Notes: generated by a model not told the origin, from the letters alone. Positions 32,030 through 44,908 are shown, numbered from the stretch's first letter. The stretch: DNA of 64,000 nucleotides from Ceratotherium simum simum (GCF_000283155.1 NW_004454177.1:26017425-26081424); one strand, 5' to 3'. A program made the numbers and translations.

Positions 32030-34190
32030 TGAGAAACATGAAAAATAGAGAAAGTAGAGAGAACATATAACAAAAAACCTCCATTCCAACCAGTGAGGAT
32101 TGACATCTTAATATTTTGTCATATTTGCTTCAAGTGGTTTTTTAAAACAGCTTTATTGAGATATAATTTACATAACAAGAATTTCACCCACTTTAAGTGT
32201 ACAATTCAATGATTTTGGGTATATTTACAGAGCTCTGCAACCATCACCACAATCTAATTTTAGAACATTTCCATCACTCCAAAAAGAAATCTCATGCCCA
32301 TTTGCAGTCACAGCCCATTTCCACCCTTAGCTCCAGGCAACCAGTAATCTACTTTCTGTCAATATAGATTTGCCTATTCTGGACATTTCATATAAATGGA
32401 ATAATATAATATGTGGTCTTCTGTGGCTGACTTGTTTCACTCAGCATGTTTTTGAGGTTCATCCATGTTGTAGCACTTATTAGTATTTTGTTTCTGTTTA
32501 TGGTTGAATAATATCCATTGTCATGAACATACCACATTTTATTTATCCATTCATCAGTTGATAACATTTGGGCTGTTTTCATCTTTTGGCTATTATGAAT
32601 AATGTTGTTATGAACATTCATCTACAAGTCTTATGTGTGGACCTGTTTTTATTTTTCTTGGGTAGATACCTATGAGTGGGATTGCTGGGTCACATGATAA
32701 CTCTATGTTTAACATTTTGAGAAACTGCTACCCTGTTTTTCCAAAGTGCCTGCAACATTTTGAATTTCCACGAGCAATATATGAGGGTTCAAATTTCTTG
32801 ACATCCTCACCAACACTTGTTATTGTCTTTTTTTTATGGCACTTCCAGTTGGTGTCAAGTCATATCTCATGGTTTTGATTTGTATTTCCTCGATGACTAA
32901 TGATGTTGAGCGTTCATTTCTATGCTTATTGATTGGCCATTCATATATCTTTTTAAAATAAATTTCTATTCAAATCCTTTGCTTATTTTTTTTTTGTTAT
33001 TGGTCTTCTTACTATCGAATTGCAAGAGGTCTTTATATCTCCTGTCCCTTGTTGAATATATGACTTGCAAGTATTTTCTTCCAGTCTGTGAGTTATCTTT
33101 TCATTTTCGTAATTATGTCTTTTGAAGTGCATAAGTTTTGAATTTTGATTAAGTCCAATTTATCAATTTTCTTTATTGTTTGTGCTTTTGGTGTTGTATT
33201 TAAGAAATTACTGCCTAGTTCAAGGTCATGAAGATATATTCCTATGTTTTCTTCTAAGAGTTCTATAGTTTTAGCTACATTGAGGTCTATGATCAATTTT
33301 TGTGTATGGTGTGAGGTTTACATTCAAATTCATTCTTTTGTAAGTGAATATCTATTGTTTCAGCAACATTTGTTGAAAAGACTATTCTTTCACAGTTGAA
33401 TTGTCTTGAAACCTTTGTTGAAATCAATTGACCATAAATTTAAGGGTTTATTTCAGACTTTCAATTCTATTCCATCGAACTAGATAGCTATCCTTATACC
33501 AATGCCTTGATTATTATAGCTTTGTACTAAGTTTTGAAATGGGGAAGTGTGAGTTGTCCAAATTTTTTGTTGCTTTTCAAGATTGTTTTGGCTATTCTGG
33601 GTCCTTTGTGTTTATAAATCAATTTTAGGACCAGCTTTTAATTTCTGGGGGGAAAAAAGTCAGCAGGAATTATAAGAGGAACTGCACTGAATCCATAGAT
33701 CAATTTGGGAAGTATTGCCATCTTAACAATATTAAGTCTTCTGATTCATGAATATGGAATGTCTTTCCATTTATTAGGTCCTCTTTAACAATGTTTTGTA
33801 GTTTCCAGTGTAGAAGTCTTGCACTTCTTTTGTTAAATTTATTCCTAATCATTTTATTCTTTTTGATGCTATTGTGAATGGAATTGTTTTCTTTCATTTT
33901 CAAATTGTTCATTGCTATTGTATAGAAGTCAATTGATTTTTGTATACTGGTTTTGTATCCTACAATCTTGTTGAACTTGTTTATTAGTTTTAGTAGTTTT
34001 ATAGTGGTTCCTCAAGATTTTTTCTATACCAAATCATGTCATCTGTCAATAAAGATAGTTTTATTTCTTCCTTTCCAATTTGGATGCTTTTTCTTTTTCT
34101 TGCCTAACTGTCCTGACTAGAATCTCCAGTGTAATGCTGAATAGAAGTAGTGAGAACAGACATCTTGAAGGGTCTTGTTCCTGTTTCAAG
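32030..34190 (-). mobile_element. LINE-1, antisense, about 2.1 kb of ORF2 and 3' UTR
   Basis: Reading the minus strand this is the 3' part of L1. On the plus strand, CAGCTTTATTGAGATATAAT, ACTTGTTTCACTCAGCATGT, TTGATTTGTATTTCCTCG and CAGTCTGTGAGTTATCTTTTC follow in the expected reversed order. All frames are broken. Confidence 0.88.
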
Positions 34191-34334
34191 CATAGAATAA
34201 ATAAATATTTCAGATGAAGTGGAAGCACCTTTCAGATCCAAAGCCCAAATCCTAATCTCCTTCTCCTCCCCAGCCCCATAAGGAACAACTAACATGAATT
34301 TGGTGCATTTTCTATCTGTAGATGTCTTTTTGTT

Positions 34335-34363
34335 TTGTGTGTGTGTGTGTGTGTGTGTGTGTT
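34335..34363. repeat. (GT)n microsatellite
   Basis: Uninterrupted GT dinucleotide run. Confidence 0.95.
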
Positions 34364-34616
34364 GTATATCCACTAATAATATGGAGTATTGTTCTGTGCA
34401 TATGCTATTTTTATTCTATATAAATGATTTTATACCAAATATGCTAATATTTTTGCAATTTTTAAATTCAACATTAACAGTTTCAAGATATACTCATACA
34501 TATATATAGTTTGTCATAAGAATATATTCTATTAATGCATTTCTCTATTGGTGGGTATTTAGATTGCTTCCAGTGTTTTTTATTATAAACGATGCTGCAT
34601 TAAAAATCTTTTATGT

Positions 34617-34862
34617 GGGGGCTGGCCCAGTGGCACAAACAGTTAAGGGCGTGCGCTCCACTGCAGCGGCCCGGGGTTCGCCGGTTCAGATCCCGGGCGT
34701 GCACCGATGCACCAATTGTTAAGCCATGCTGTGGTGGTGTCCCTTATAAAGTAGAGGAAGATGGGCATGGATGTTAGCCCAGGGCCAGTCTTCCTCAGCA
34801 AAAAAAGAGGAGGATTGGCAGATGTTAGCTCAGGGCTGATCTTCCTCACAAAAAAAAGAAAA
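34617..34862 (+). mobile_element. ERE SINE
   Basis: Head GGGGCTGGCCCAGTGGCAC, B-box region GGTTCAGATCC, two ATGTTAGCYCAGGGC units and an A-tail. The target duplication AAAATCTTTTATGTG / AAAGTCTTTTATGTG flanks it. Confidence 0.93.
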
Positions 34863-34960
34863 AAAAAGTCTTTTATGTGTCCTTGTAATTATATGTGAGA
34901 ATTTATCTAGGGTAGATATTTTGAAGGGTTATTTTTAGGTGATATAGAAACTATATTTTG

Positions 34961-35252
34961 GGGCCGGCCCCGTGGCTTAGCAGTTAAGTGCATGCACTCC
35001 GCTACTGGCAGCCCGGGTTCGGATCCCAGGCGTGCACCGACACACCGCTTCTCCGGCCATGCTGAGGCCATGTCCCAAGTACAGCAACTAGAAGGATGTG
35101 CAACTATGACATGCAACTATCTACTGGGGCTTTGGGGAGGAAAAAAAGGAGGAGGATTGGCAATAAATGTTAGCTCAGAGCCAGTCTTCCTCAGCAAAAA
35201 GAGGAGGATTAGCACGGATGTTAGCTCAGGGCTGATCTTCCTCACAGAAAAA
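34961..35252 (+). mobile_element. ERE SINE, 98 bases downstream of another in the same orientation
   Basis: Head GGGCCGGCCCCGTGGCTTAG and B box GGTTCGGATCC are intact. The duplication AGAAACTATATTTTG / AGAAACTACATTTTG flanks it with one difference. Confidence 0.94.
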
Positions 35253-35439
35253 AGAAACTACATTTTGTATTTTATTAGGCAATGTCAAGTTGCTTTACCT
35301 CGTGATTTTCCTAATTAACACAGTCACTAGCAGAGTAAGAGAGTTTCTCTCTCTATACCGCCAGATACACTTGATAATGTCAAATTTTTAGTTGTTGGTG
35401 ATTTGATTGGCAAAATAATTTATCTCCTTTTATATTATT

Positions 35440-35692
35440 ATTATTATTTATTTATTTTTTGTGAGGAAGATCGGCCCTGAGCTAAACATCTGCCAATCCT
35501 CCTAATTTTGCTGAGGAGGACTGGCCCTGGGCTAACAACCATGCCCATCTTCCTCCACTTTATATGGGACGCCTGCCACAGCATGGCCTGACAAGTGGTG
35601 TATCCGTGCGTGCCCGGGATCCGAACTGACAAACCCCAGGCCACTGCAGCGGAGTGCGTGCCCTTAACTGCTTGCGCCACCAGCCTGGCCCC
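35440..35692 (-). mobile_element. ERE SINE, antisense
   Basis: The minus-strand head GGGGCCAGGCTGGTGGCGCA is present, with the body reading GATCGGCCCTGAGCTAAAC on the plus strand. The duplication TCCTTTTATATTATTATTA flanks it. Confidence 0.92.
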
Positions 35693-36814
35693 ATCCTTTT
35701 ATATTATTATTATTACTAATATTAATATTGTGTGACCTGTTTCCTGGTGGGGTGACATGTTTTCATTGATTTATTAGCCTTTTGTGGGTTTCAGTTTTGT
35801 GAGTTACATTATATATTTTGTTCATTTTTTCAGTTAGATTGCTTTTTTTTCCTACTGATTTGTAAAGTTTTTTAAATATTTAGGATACTAATTCTATGTC
35901 TATTGTATTGTTGCAAATATAGTCATATGCCGCATAACAACGTTTTAGTCAATGACGGACCACAGATATGATGGTGGTCCCATAAGATTAGTACCATATA
36001 GCCTAGGTGTGTAGTAGGCTATACCATCTAGGTTTGTGTAAGTACACTCTATGATGTTTGCACAATGATGAAATCGCCTAACAACGCATTTCTCAGAACA
36101 TATCCCCTCATTAAGCGACACATGACTGCGTCTTACCCCAGCCCACCACTTCCATTTAACTTTGTTTATAGTGTCTTTCTTAGATATTTAAAAAAAATTA
36201 AATGTAAACAAACTTATTAATCTTTTTCATTATGATTTTTCCCTTATGTCCTATTTAAGTAATCCACTTTTTCTTGAAATCACAGATTTTATTTTCTTTT
36301 AATTCTTTTAATTTTTTTGTTTCTCATCTTTGTTTCACTCACTTAGAACATTGTGTTGTTGTTGGGAGGTAGGGATCTATGCTGTTCTTGGGTATTTTTG
36401 TAGAAATCCAATTGCCTACCACCATTTCCCCACTAAGTTGGAATCCTCCAGTGTCATATGCCAAGTTCCAATATAAGCATGGATCTCTTTCTAAACTCTC
36501 CATTCAATTCCATTATGATTTGTCCATTTCTGTGGTGAAACTATACTGGTTTAAATACTATAGCTTTATACATATTGATAATTGGTAAGGCAACTCCCCA
36601 TGTCCTTATTCATCTTTTTCAGAATTAATTTGGCTAGATTAGTAGAGTTAAACTTCAGTATTCATTTTAGAATAAACTTGTCAAGTTCCATAAAAATCCT
36701 GTTGATTTCAATTGAAACTGCATTAAGTTAAAGAGAAATTTGGTGTGGATATAGCTCCTGTATTGAGCAGTACCACCCATTAACTGATATATTCCTCCAT
36801 TTATTCAGATCTTG
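35693..36814 (-). mobile_element. LINE-1 fragment, antisense, interrupted by a DNA transposon
   Basis: TTAGGATACTAATTCTATGTC and AGCTTTATACATATTGATA lie in reversed L1 context on either side of the element at 35925-36135. Confidence 0.55.
35925..36135. mobile_element. Non-autonomous DNA transposon, Tigger-like
   Basis: Begins AGTCATATGCCGCATAACAA and ends in the complementary CGACACATGACTGC, giving terminal inverted repeats of about 14 bases. The interior includes GGTGGTCCCATAAGATTA. It is a familiar mammalian MITE-type element, family name not assigned. Confidence 0.75.
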
Positions 36815-36819
36815 TGTGT

Positions 36820-37500
36820 ACAGTCATTCCCCCTTATTTGCGGGGGATACATTCCAAGACACCCAGTGGATGCCTGAAACCACAGATAGTAATGAACTCT
36901 ATATATACTATGTTTTTTCCTATACATACATACTTATGATAACGTTTAATTTATAAATTAGGCATAGTAAGAGATTAACAACAATAACTCATAATAAAAT
37001 AGAACAATTATAACAATATACTGTAATAAAAGTTACTATAGATCTTAGTAACCTCAGCATACAATTTTTTTTCTTTCCTTATTAAGTAGACAACTTTCAC
37101 CTTTTCACTTCAAGGAAGCACTTTACAGCTTCTCTTTGGCATATCCAAATGGCCAGCATCACTACTCTCATGCTTTGGGGCCACTATTAAGTAAAATAAG
37201 GGTTACTTGAACACAAGCACTGCGATACAGCAACAGTCAATCTGATAACTGAGACGGCTACTAAGTGACTAACGGGCAGGTAGCGTATACAGCGTGGATG
37301 CCCTGGACAAAGGGATGATTCATATCCTGGTTGGAACACAGCGGGATGGTGTGAGATCTCATCACACTACTCAGAATGGTGTGTAATTCAAAACTTATGA
37401 ATTGTTTTTTTCTGGAAATTTCCATTTAATATTTTCAGACTGTGATTGTGGGTAACTGAAACCACAAAAAGCAAAACTGCAGATAAGAGGGGACTACTGT
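36820..37500. mobile_element. Tigger-type non-autonomous DNA transposon
   Basis: The terminal inverted repeat CAGTCATTCCCCCTTATTTG at the left pairs with GATAAGAGGGGACTACTG at the right, and TA flanks both ends. The interior ATGCCTGAAACCACAGATAG is characteristic. The internal part does not encode a transposase. Confidence 0.82.
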
Positions 37501-37950
37501 ACTTCAGTAAAGTTTCAGGATTTTATCCATAAAGATAATGTATCTGTTTCCTTAGGAAACAGATATTCTTAGGAATTTTATAACTTTTTTATTGTATTAT
37601 GAATGGACTTTTTTCTATTAATTTTTATTATATTTATTGATCTTTTATCTCTTTTCAAACCTTATACCTCTTATTTCCTATTAGTTCTACTAGCTTGACC
37701 ACTGATTCTAGAATTTTCCATGTAGATACTCATATTTTCTGAAAAAAATACAAAACTTATATATCTTCTTTTCCAGTAGTCATACCTCTTACTCTTTTTT
37801 TATTTTGGAGCTGGGCAGGAATAGAAGTCTTATATAATTAGATATGATCTCCAGTGAAATGTTGAATGTTGACTGAGTTAGTAGAAATTCTACATTCATT
37901 TCAGATTTTAAAAAGAGTAGTTCTAAACTTTAACATTAATTTACATCCTA
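37501..37950 (-). mobile_element. LINE-1 fragment, antisense
   Basis: T-rich sequence resembling reversed L1 ORF2 (GATTTTATCCATAAAGATAA, CTAGCTTGACCACTGATTC). Too diverged to place further. Confidence 0.45.
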
Positions 37951-38921
37951 TCATTTATCACCTAATCTGAGACACTTTTTCAAATGACAAGGACTCAGGG
38001 AAGACAGGCATAAACCAGAACCCTACTAATTTGTTGAAGAGCTGAAAACTAATATAGAATATTTGAGCAATGCAATTTAAAAATTTACCTAATGGACATA
38101 TACTGAACTTTGTACTCCCAAGTTGCAGAATATAAGTTTTTTTCACGTACTATGAATAAACTTCACAAAACTGACCATAAAACTGTGGCCATAAAATAAG
38201 TTTTAACAAATGTCAAAGGGTAGAAAGCAGGCAGAACGTGTTCTCTAACAAAACTATAAAGTTGGAAATTAATATTAGAAAGATAACTAGAGAATCCCCA
38301 ATTTTGTAAAATTAAACACGTATTTCTAAATAAGCCTTTAATCAGAAAGAAAGAAAAATGAAAATTAATAAATACTTTAAACTGAATGAGAGTAAATATT
38401 CTACATTTCAAGTCTTGTAGGATGCTAGGTAAACAGTATAAAAGGGAGATTTATAGGCTTAAATAAATATCTAAGAAAAGAAAGAAGGCTGGAACATTAA
38501 ATGAATTAAGCATCAATCTCAGAAAGTTAGGGGAAAAAAAACTACAGCAAAGAAAGTAGAAAAAAGAAAATCATAAAAATAAGACCAGAAATTGATGAAA
38601 TAGAAAATTAATATAAAACAGAAAGGATGAACAAAACCAAAAGCTGGTTTTTTGAAAAGTCTAAAAAAATCAACAAACCTCCTGTGAAAATGATAAAGAC
38701 CAAAATTAGAAGGAACAAGCAATCAATATTAGAAAAGATAAAGAGGTCATCACTATAGATGCTTAAAAAGGAAATAAAGATAATATAAACAACCTTAAGC
38801 CAATATATTTTAAAATTTAGATGAAATAAATTCTTAGGAAAACATAATAGCAAAACTGACACAAGAAGAAATAGAATGCTGAGTATATCTTTAACTATCA
38901 AGGAAACCGAAGCTGTAGTCA
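37951..38921 (+). mobile_element. Old LINE-1 ORF2, left part; host of the L1 at 38936
   Basis: A-rich coding strand of L1 ORF2 with AAAAGCTGGTTTTTTGAAAAG and a following AAAATCAACAAACCTCC. It is interrupted by a younger L1 and resumes at 40157. Confidence 0.75.
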
Positions 38922-38935
38922 AAACTCTTTTCACA

Positions 38936-40142
38936 GTCTCTTCAATAAATGGTGCTGGGAAAACTGGACAGCCACATGCAAAAGAATGAAAGTAGACCAC
39001 TATCTTTCACCATATACAAAAATTAACTCAAAATGGATCAAAAACTTAAAGGTAAGACCTGAAACTATAAAACTTCTGGAAGAAAATATAGGCAGAACAC
39101 TCTTTGACATCCGTCTTAGGGGGATATTTTTGAATTCCATGTCTACTCGGATGAGTAGAAAAAATAAGCAAGTGGGACTTCATCAGACTAAAGAGCTTCT
39201 GCAAGGCAAAGGAAACCAGGATCAAAATGAATAGACAACCCACCAGCTGGGAGAAAATACTTGCAAATCACATATCTGACAAGGGGTTAATCTCCATAAC
39301 ATATAAAGAACTCACAGAACTGAACAAAAAAAAAACCAAATAACCCAATCAAAAAGTGGGCAAAGGAAATGAACAGACATTTTTCCAAGGAAGATATACA
39401 GATGGCAAATAGTCACCTGAAAAGATGTTCAACATCACTATTCATCAGGGAAATGCAAATCAAAACTACACTAAGATATCACCTTACACCCGTGAGAAAG
39501 GCTGAAATCATCAAAACAAAAAATAACGAATGTTGGAGAGGATGTAGAGAAATGGGAACCTTCATTCACTGCTGGTGGGAATGCAAACTTGTGCAGCCTC
39601 TGTGGAAAACAGTATAGAGATTCCTCAAAAAATTAAAAATAGAAATACCCTATGAGCCAGCTATCCCACTACTGGGAATCTATCGAACGAACCTGAAATC
39701 AACAACCCAAAGAGGCTTATGCATCCCTATGTTCATTGCAGCATTATTCACTATAGCCAAGACGAAGAAGCAACCCAAGTGTCCATTGACAGATGACTGG
39801 ATAAAGGACACGTGGTATATATACACAATGGAATACTGTTCGGCCATAAAAAAAGACACAGTCGAGCCATTTGCAACATGTCCATGGATGGACATGGAGG
39901 GAATTATGTTAAGTGAAACAAGCCAGACAGAGAAAGACAAACACCATATAACTTCACTCATATGTGGAATATAAACTAACACACGGACAGAGAGAACAGT
40001 TTGGTGGTTACCAGGTGGAAGGGGGTTGGGGGCTGGGGCACAAGGGGTGAAGGGGTGCATTTATATGGTGACTGACAATAACATACAACTGAAATCTCAC
40101 AATGTTATAAACTACTATGAAATCAATTAAAAAAAAAACAAC
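38936..40142 (+). mobile_element. 5'-truncated LINE-1 with intact 14-base target duplication
   Basis: Contains the ORF2 C-terminal region, 3' UTR and a pure A-tail. Fragments of ORF2 remain open (39369-39617 and 39729-39974), with residues such as [17 protein letters not shown]. The duplication AAACTCTTTTCACA is perfect at 38922-38935 and 40143-40156. It is among the youngest insertions in the window, 5'-truncated and with broken ORF2, so it cannot move by itself. Confidence 0.94.
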
Positions 40143-40156
40143 AAACTCTTTTCACA

Positions 40157-42130
40157 AAGGAAATTCTAGGCTCAGCAAATTTAACTCTGATCTTAAGACA
40201 AATTTTTCTGGAAAACAGAAAAGCAAAGAATATTTCCCAACATATTTTATGATACAGGTTTCCAACAAGGACACTATGAGAAAGGAAAATAATAGGCCAA
40301 TGTCACTTATGAACATAGATGCAAAAGTCCTAAATAGAATCTGAGTAAACTGATTCCTCCAATATGTTCATCATGATCAACATGAGTTTATTCCAGGAAT
40401 GAAAGATTAGTTGACAGTAAAACAAATAAATTAATATAGTAACACACACTAACAGATTAAAAGAAAATCTCATTAGACGCATAAAAGTGCTTGAAAAAAT
40501 TCGCCATCCACTTAGCAAACTAAAAACTGTAGGAAATTTTCAATTGAATTAAGTGCATCTACCCCAAACCTTCAGTAAACATCATATTTAATAGTGAAAA
40601 GTTACAAGCGTTCCCTTTCAGATCAAGAAAAAGCCAAGGATTCCCGTCATCACCTCTTCTATTCAACATTTTCCTGGATGTCCTATCCAACATAAGAAGA
40701 CAAGGGAAATAAGAGAGGAGACGGGAAAAAAGATTGGAAAGGAAGAAACAAAGCTGTCATTATTCATAGATATGATTTCATATGTGAAAAATCCAAAAGA
40801 TCTATGAATAAACTATTTTAATTAATAAGAGGGTTTCACAAGGTCTCTGAATTTAAAATAGCAGCATATAAAAAACAATTATATTTATATAGATCAGCAA
40901 CAAACAATTAGAGAATCAAAATTTAAGAAAGATGCCATTTACAACAGCGTTAAATATTAAGCAGCACCTAAGGCTAAAGCTAACAAAAATCTGCAAGACT
41001 TCTATGAAGACAATAGTATAAAGTTACTTAAAGGCAATCAAAGACCTAAATAAATGGAAAGACATAACTTGTTAATAGATTTGAAAACTCAATATTGTAG
41101 AAATGTCAATTCTTCTTAAATTGATCTATAGATTCAACACTATCCCAATCAAAATACCAAAAATATTTTTGTAGAACATAACATTTTAAATTTTATACTG
41201 AAGTGCAAACAGCCAAAAGTAGCAAAGCACTCATTAAAGAGGGACGAGGTAAGAAGACTGGCTTTCCCAGATTTCGAAACGCCTCTATCAGACCATGCAC
41301 AAAAATGAATTCCTTGTGGACTTGTGAAAAGCCTAACTATAAAACCTTCAGACGATAATAACTGAGAATATCAATATAACCTCCAAGTAGGGAATAATTT
41401 CTTAATCAAGAAATACCATGCACTAAGCAAAAAGGAAAAGACTGATAAATTGAACTACTCTAATATTAAAGATTTTTGCATATCAAAATATACTAAAAAG
41501 AGAAGCCAAGAAGTACAAAATATATGTGTTGCACAAATAAGCGATGGAGAACTAAAACCCAAAGTATTAAGAACTCATAGAAATCAATAAGAAAAAGACA
41601 GTAGACAGACTTGAACGGATACTTCACAAAAGAAGAAATCCAAATGGACAATAAACATATGAAAAGTGATTGGTAATCAAGGAAATGCAAGTTAAGACCT
41701 CAATGAGGTAGCACTATACACCTAGCAGATGAGCTAAAACTGAAAAGTTGGACAATATCAAGTGTGGTGAGACTATGGAACAAGAAGTCTTATCCTGCTG
41801 ATGGCTGCACCTCTGCACATTTGTAAGAATGTTCATAGTGGCATTATTTGTAATATCCCCATACTGGAAACATAAATATTAGAATAAATAAATTATACTG
41901 TGTATTTTTACACAATGAAAGTCTATACAGTATATCACAGCTACTTATAATACACATTAAGTAGAAGGAAAAAAACAAAACACAAAAGAACACATATATT
42001 ATGACTCATTTATATAAACATTTTGAACATTTATATAAAGTTCAAAAATTGGCAAGACTAAACATTACCATTTAGAAATGAATACACAGGCATTTATTGA
42101 AATTTACTAGGGGGCTTTATATTTTATTAA
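40157..42130 (+). mobile_element. Old LINE-1 ORF2 to 3' end, right part
   Basis: Continues the L1 split by the element at 38936. CAAAAGTGCTTGAAAAAATTCG-type motifs, AACCTTCAGTAAACATCATA and TTCACAAAAGAAGAAATCCA follow the ORF2 order. All frames are broken. Confidence 0.78.
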
Positions 42131-42186
42131 ATTTTGTAAATGTTCAATGTTTATTGAAAAGAATGTGTATTCTCTTCTTTTTGTTG

Positions 42187-42292
42187 AAGGATTTTATATA
42201 CATATATAAATGCAATATATAAATATAAATATAATATTTATATATATTTACATATATAAAAATAAATATAAATATATATAAATATAATAAGC
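42187..42292. repeat. AT-rich (TATAAA)n-type simple repeat
   Basis: Repeated TATATAAATATA-type units with no other base content. Confidence 0.85.
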
Positions 42293-42699
42293 ATACCATA
42301 TCTACGAACATAATGCATCAATTTGTTAATCTGTCTGCTTGATCAACCTGAGAAATTTATGTTAAAAAAAATTGCTGCCATGATTGCAGATTTGTCAGTT
42401 TTTCCTTTTAGTTCTTTATTTTTGCTTCATATTTTTCCAGACTATGTAGTTAGGTGTATACATGTTCATGACTGTAATGTTTTCCTAGTGCATTTTTCTT
42501 TGTTATACAATAAGATGTCCCTATTAATGTCCTTGTTAATGCTACTCTATTTAAAGAATACTTTTGATAATTAATATTGCTACATAAATTTTTTGCTGTT
42601 GTTGTGTAGAACTTGCCTGGTAGATCTTCTTTTATCTCTTTATTTTCTATACTTTGTTTAGTTTTAACAGTTTTTTATTGTTTGTTTTTAATTGTCTTA

Positions 42700-43425
42700 A
42701 TAATAATGGACTGGCCAGCTAGTGAGATAACCATGTGATCAGATACGTAAGAGGTGGTTAAATTATAACATTATCTAGTAATCTAGCCTGGACCATCAGC
42801 ATATTTCATTGAGGCTGTCTCCAGGAAATCATTTCTCTGGGCCCCAGAGCATTTTCGTTTTTAAAATCAGGATTTTTTGATAGAAAGCAAGCTACTTTAT
42901 TTTTCTATTCTTTTCATTTGTCAAAATAGATTAAAGCATCAGCTTTTTATATTAGAAAATCGGTCATTTTCAGATTAAAAAATTTAAAATAGATGTATAT
43001 TACTTTATTCTTAAACATGATTTCTGACTTGTGACCATTGGGTTTTTTCCTCCATTTTCTTATTAAAAGCCTCAAAGAAACATTTCCAAGCAAAATTTTC
43101 ACAATTTGTGGGCTGGTAACTTTGTAAATGAGGGGGTTTCCTAGAATTGGGGAAAGTGATTCAATTGAAAGAGGGAGGTTGGATTAAATCAGAGTTGTGA
43201 CTGGATCAAGGGTGGGGCTGATTGAATTAGAATTTTGAAGGTAAATATAAAGCCTGATAATTACATGAGTTTTCATTTAGAGATTCTTTCCTGAAAAGAA
43301 ATCACCTTTCTGGGTCTTGGCATATCTTCATTTCAAATCTGGATTTCAGACTAGCAGAATGTAAATTACGTTTTTCTCCTTTAAAATATAAAAGAGATTA
43401 AGGCAATACTTTTTCCATCAAAATG
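42700..43425 (+). repeat. KDM4 upstream block, copy C, inverted and degenerate
   Basis: Its reverse complement lines up with 3036-3870: TATTTTAAAGGAGAAAAAC with TGCTTTAAAGGAAAAAAAC, TTCTGCTAGTC with TTCTGCTAGCC, and AATTCTAATTCAATCA shared. The stretch matching the candidate first exon of copy A lies near 42820-42900. The donor GTAAGT of copy A is here GCAAGC, and the TATA box is not preserved. No KDM4 coding sequence lies next to it. Confidence 0.5.
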
Positions 43426-43439
43426 TGGTGTTTTTTTTT

Positions 43440-43985
43440 CCTGTTAAAACTCACTCACTCATTCATTCACTCATTTGGAAAACGTTTACAGACACCTGCT
43501 GGTGCCAGGCACTGTTTTAGATGCTTGGCCTACATCACCAGGCAAAACAAAGATTCTTGCCCTTGTAGAAATTATATTCTGCATGGGGTAGGTAGAGAAA
43601 GAAATAATAAACATAACTAAATTATATAGGATCATGGAAGATTTACATGCTACATAAAAAAGGAAAGTAGAGCTGGATAAGAGAGATAAGGAGTGCAGGA
43701 TGTTGGAGGACCAAGGGGGAGGATGGTTGCAACTTGAAACAGGGCTGTCATGGTTGGCTGACCTCATCTGAACAGAGATTTGAATAAGACTGGCCAAAAA
43801 TATTGGCCAAGGAAACAGGAAGTGCAAGGGCCCTAAGGCAGGAGCTCTGCTCAGACAACACCAGGAAGGCATGTAGCCTAGAGAGGCAGGAGCAAGAGAA
43901 GAGATCAATTAGGTAAAGGACAGCCTTGTGGGACATTGTGAGAACCTCTGACTTTTACTGTGAGGGAAACAGGGGCCACTGTCTC
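43440..43985 (-). mobile_element. L2-like ancient LINE, antisense
   Basis: CACTCATTCATTCACTCATT and GGTGCCAGGCACTGTTTTAG, then AACAGGAAGTGCAAGGGCCC, follow the familiar ancient repeat order. No coding frame survives. Confidence 0.7.
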
Positions 43986-44642
43986 TCCACTGACTGGATC
44001 CCCTTATCACCCCATCTCATCCAATTGTATTATTAATTTTTAAAAATTCCTGCCAATCTGATGCTGTAACATGATAATTCATTGTTTGCTTTCATTTTCC
44101 TGATAGGAAGGTTGAGTGTCTTCCATGTTTATTGTCTGTTTGAAATTGCTTTTTTGAATGGCCTGTTTATATTCTTAGCTCATTTTTTACCGAGTTGTTT
44201 GTATTTTTTATATAATGTATATTATTAGTAGTCCTAGTAGTAGTACCCTTTCACATGTTATAGGCATTATAGAATTTACCTGCTAATCTAGCATTTATCT
44301 TTGACTTTGTTTTGGGCATCTTCTGCCATAAAATTAAATTTTTATATAGATGAATTTTTAAAGTTATTTCTTTTACAGCTCTTAGGTATTCTGCCTTGAT
44401 CAAAAGGTCTTTACAAACCCTAGGTTGTACAAACAGTCTTTTAAATTTTCTTTTTAGATTTTTATGTTTCTTTTTTTCCTTTTGGGTGTTTAATTCAACT
44501 TGCTGTAGTGTTTGTGCAAGCTTTGAAACTGGAATTTCTACATTACAACCTGCCATAAGAATAGCTAGTTTTGTAATCACAGTTATTATATAAAACATCC
44601 TTTTCACATTCACATACCTTTGTCATATTAAAATGAAGGAGC

Positions 44643-44842
44643 TTTTTTTTTTTTTTTGCTGAGGAGGATTCCCCCTCAGCTAACATCCGTTGCCAATCTT
44701 CCCCTTTTTTCTGTTTTATGTGGGCCACCGCCATAGCATGGCAGCTAACAGACAAATGGTGGAGGTCTGCACCCCGGATTCAAACCCCGGCCTCTGAGGC
44801 AGAGCATGCCAAACTTAACCACTAGGCCACCAGGGCTGGCCC
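44643..44842 (-). mobile_element. ERE SINE, antisense, diverged
   Basis: On the plus strand it reads GAGGATTCCCCCTCAGCTAA to CCACCAGGGCTGGCCC. A short duplication AAGGAGC flanks it. Confidence 0.88.
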
Positions 44843-44908
44843 AAGGAGCATTTTTTAAGGTTAGGATATACTACACCATATCCAAGAGCTGATAAGAATG
44901 ATCCGAGA

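Larger units (their letters stand above)
34280..35440 (-). mobile_element. LINE-1 3' fragment, antisense, interrupted by two EREs
   Basis: Plus-strand ATTGGTGGGTATTTAGATTGC and TAAACGATGCTGCATTAAAA are the reverse of the L1 3' end. It resumes after each ERE. A (GT)n run at 34335-34363 lies within it. Confidence 0.65.

Noticed and set aside
39369..39974. Two open frames as novel small proteins
   Set aside because: Both are pieces of LINE-1 ORF2 in a 5'-truncated insertion.
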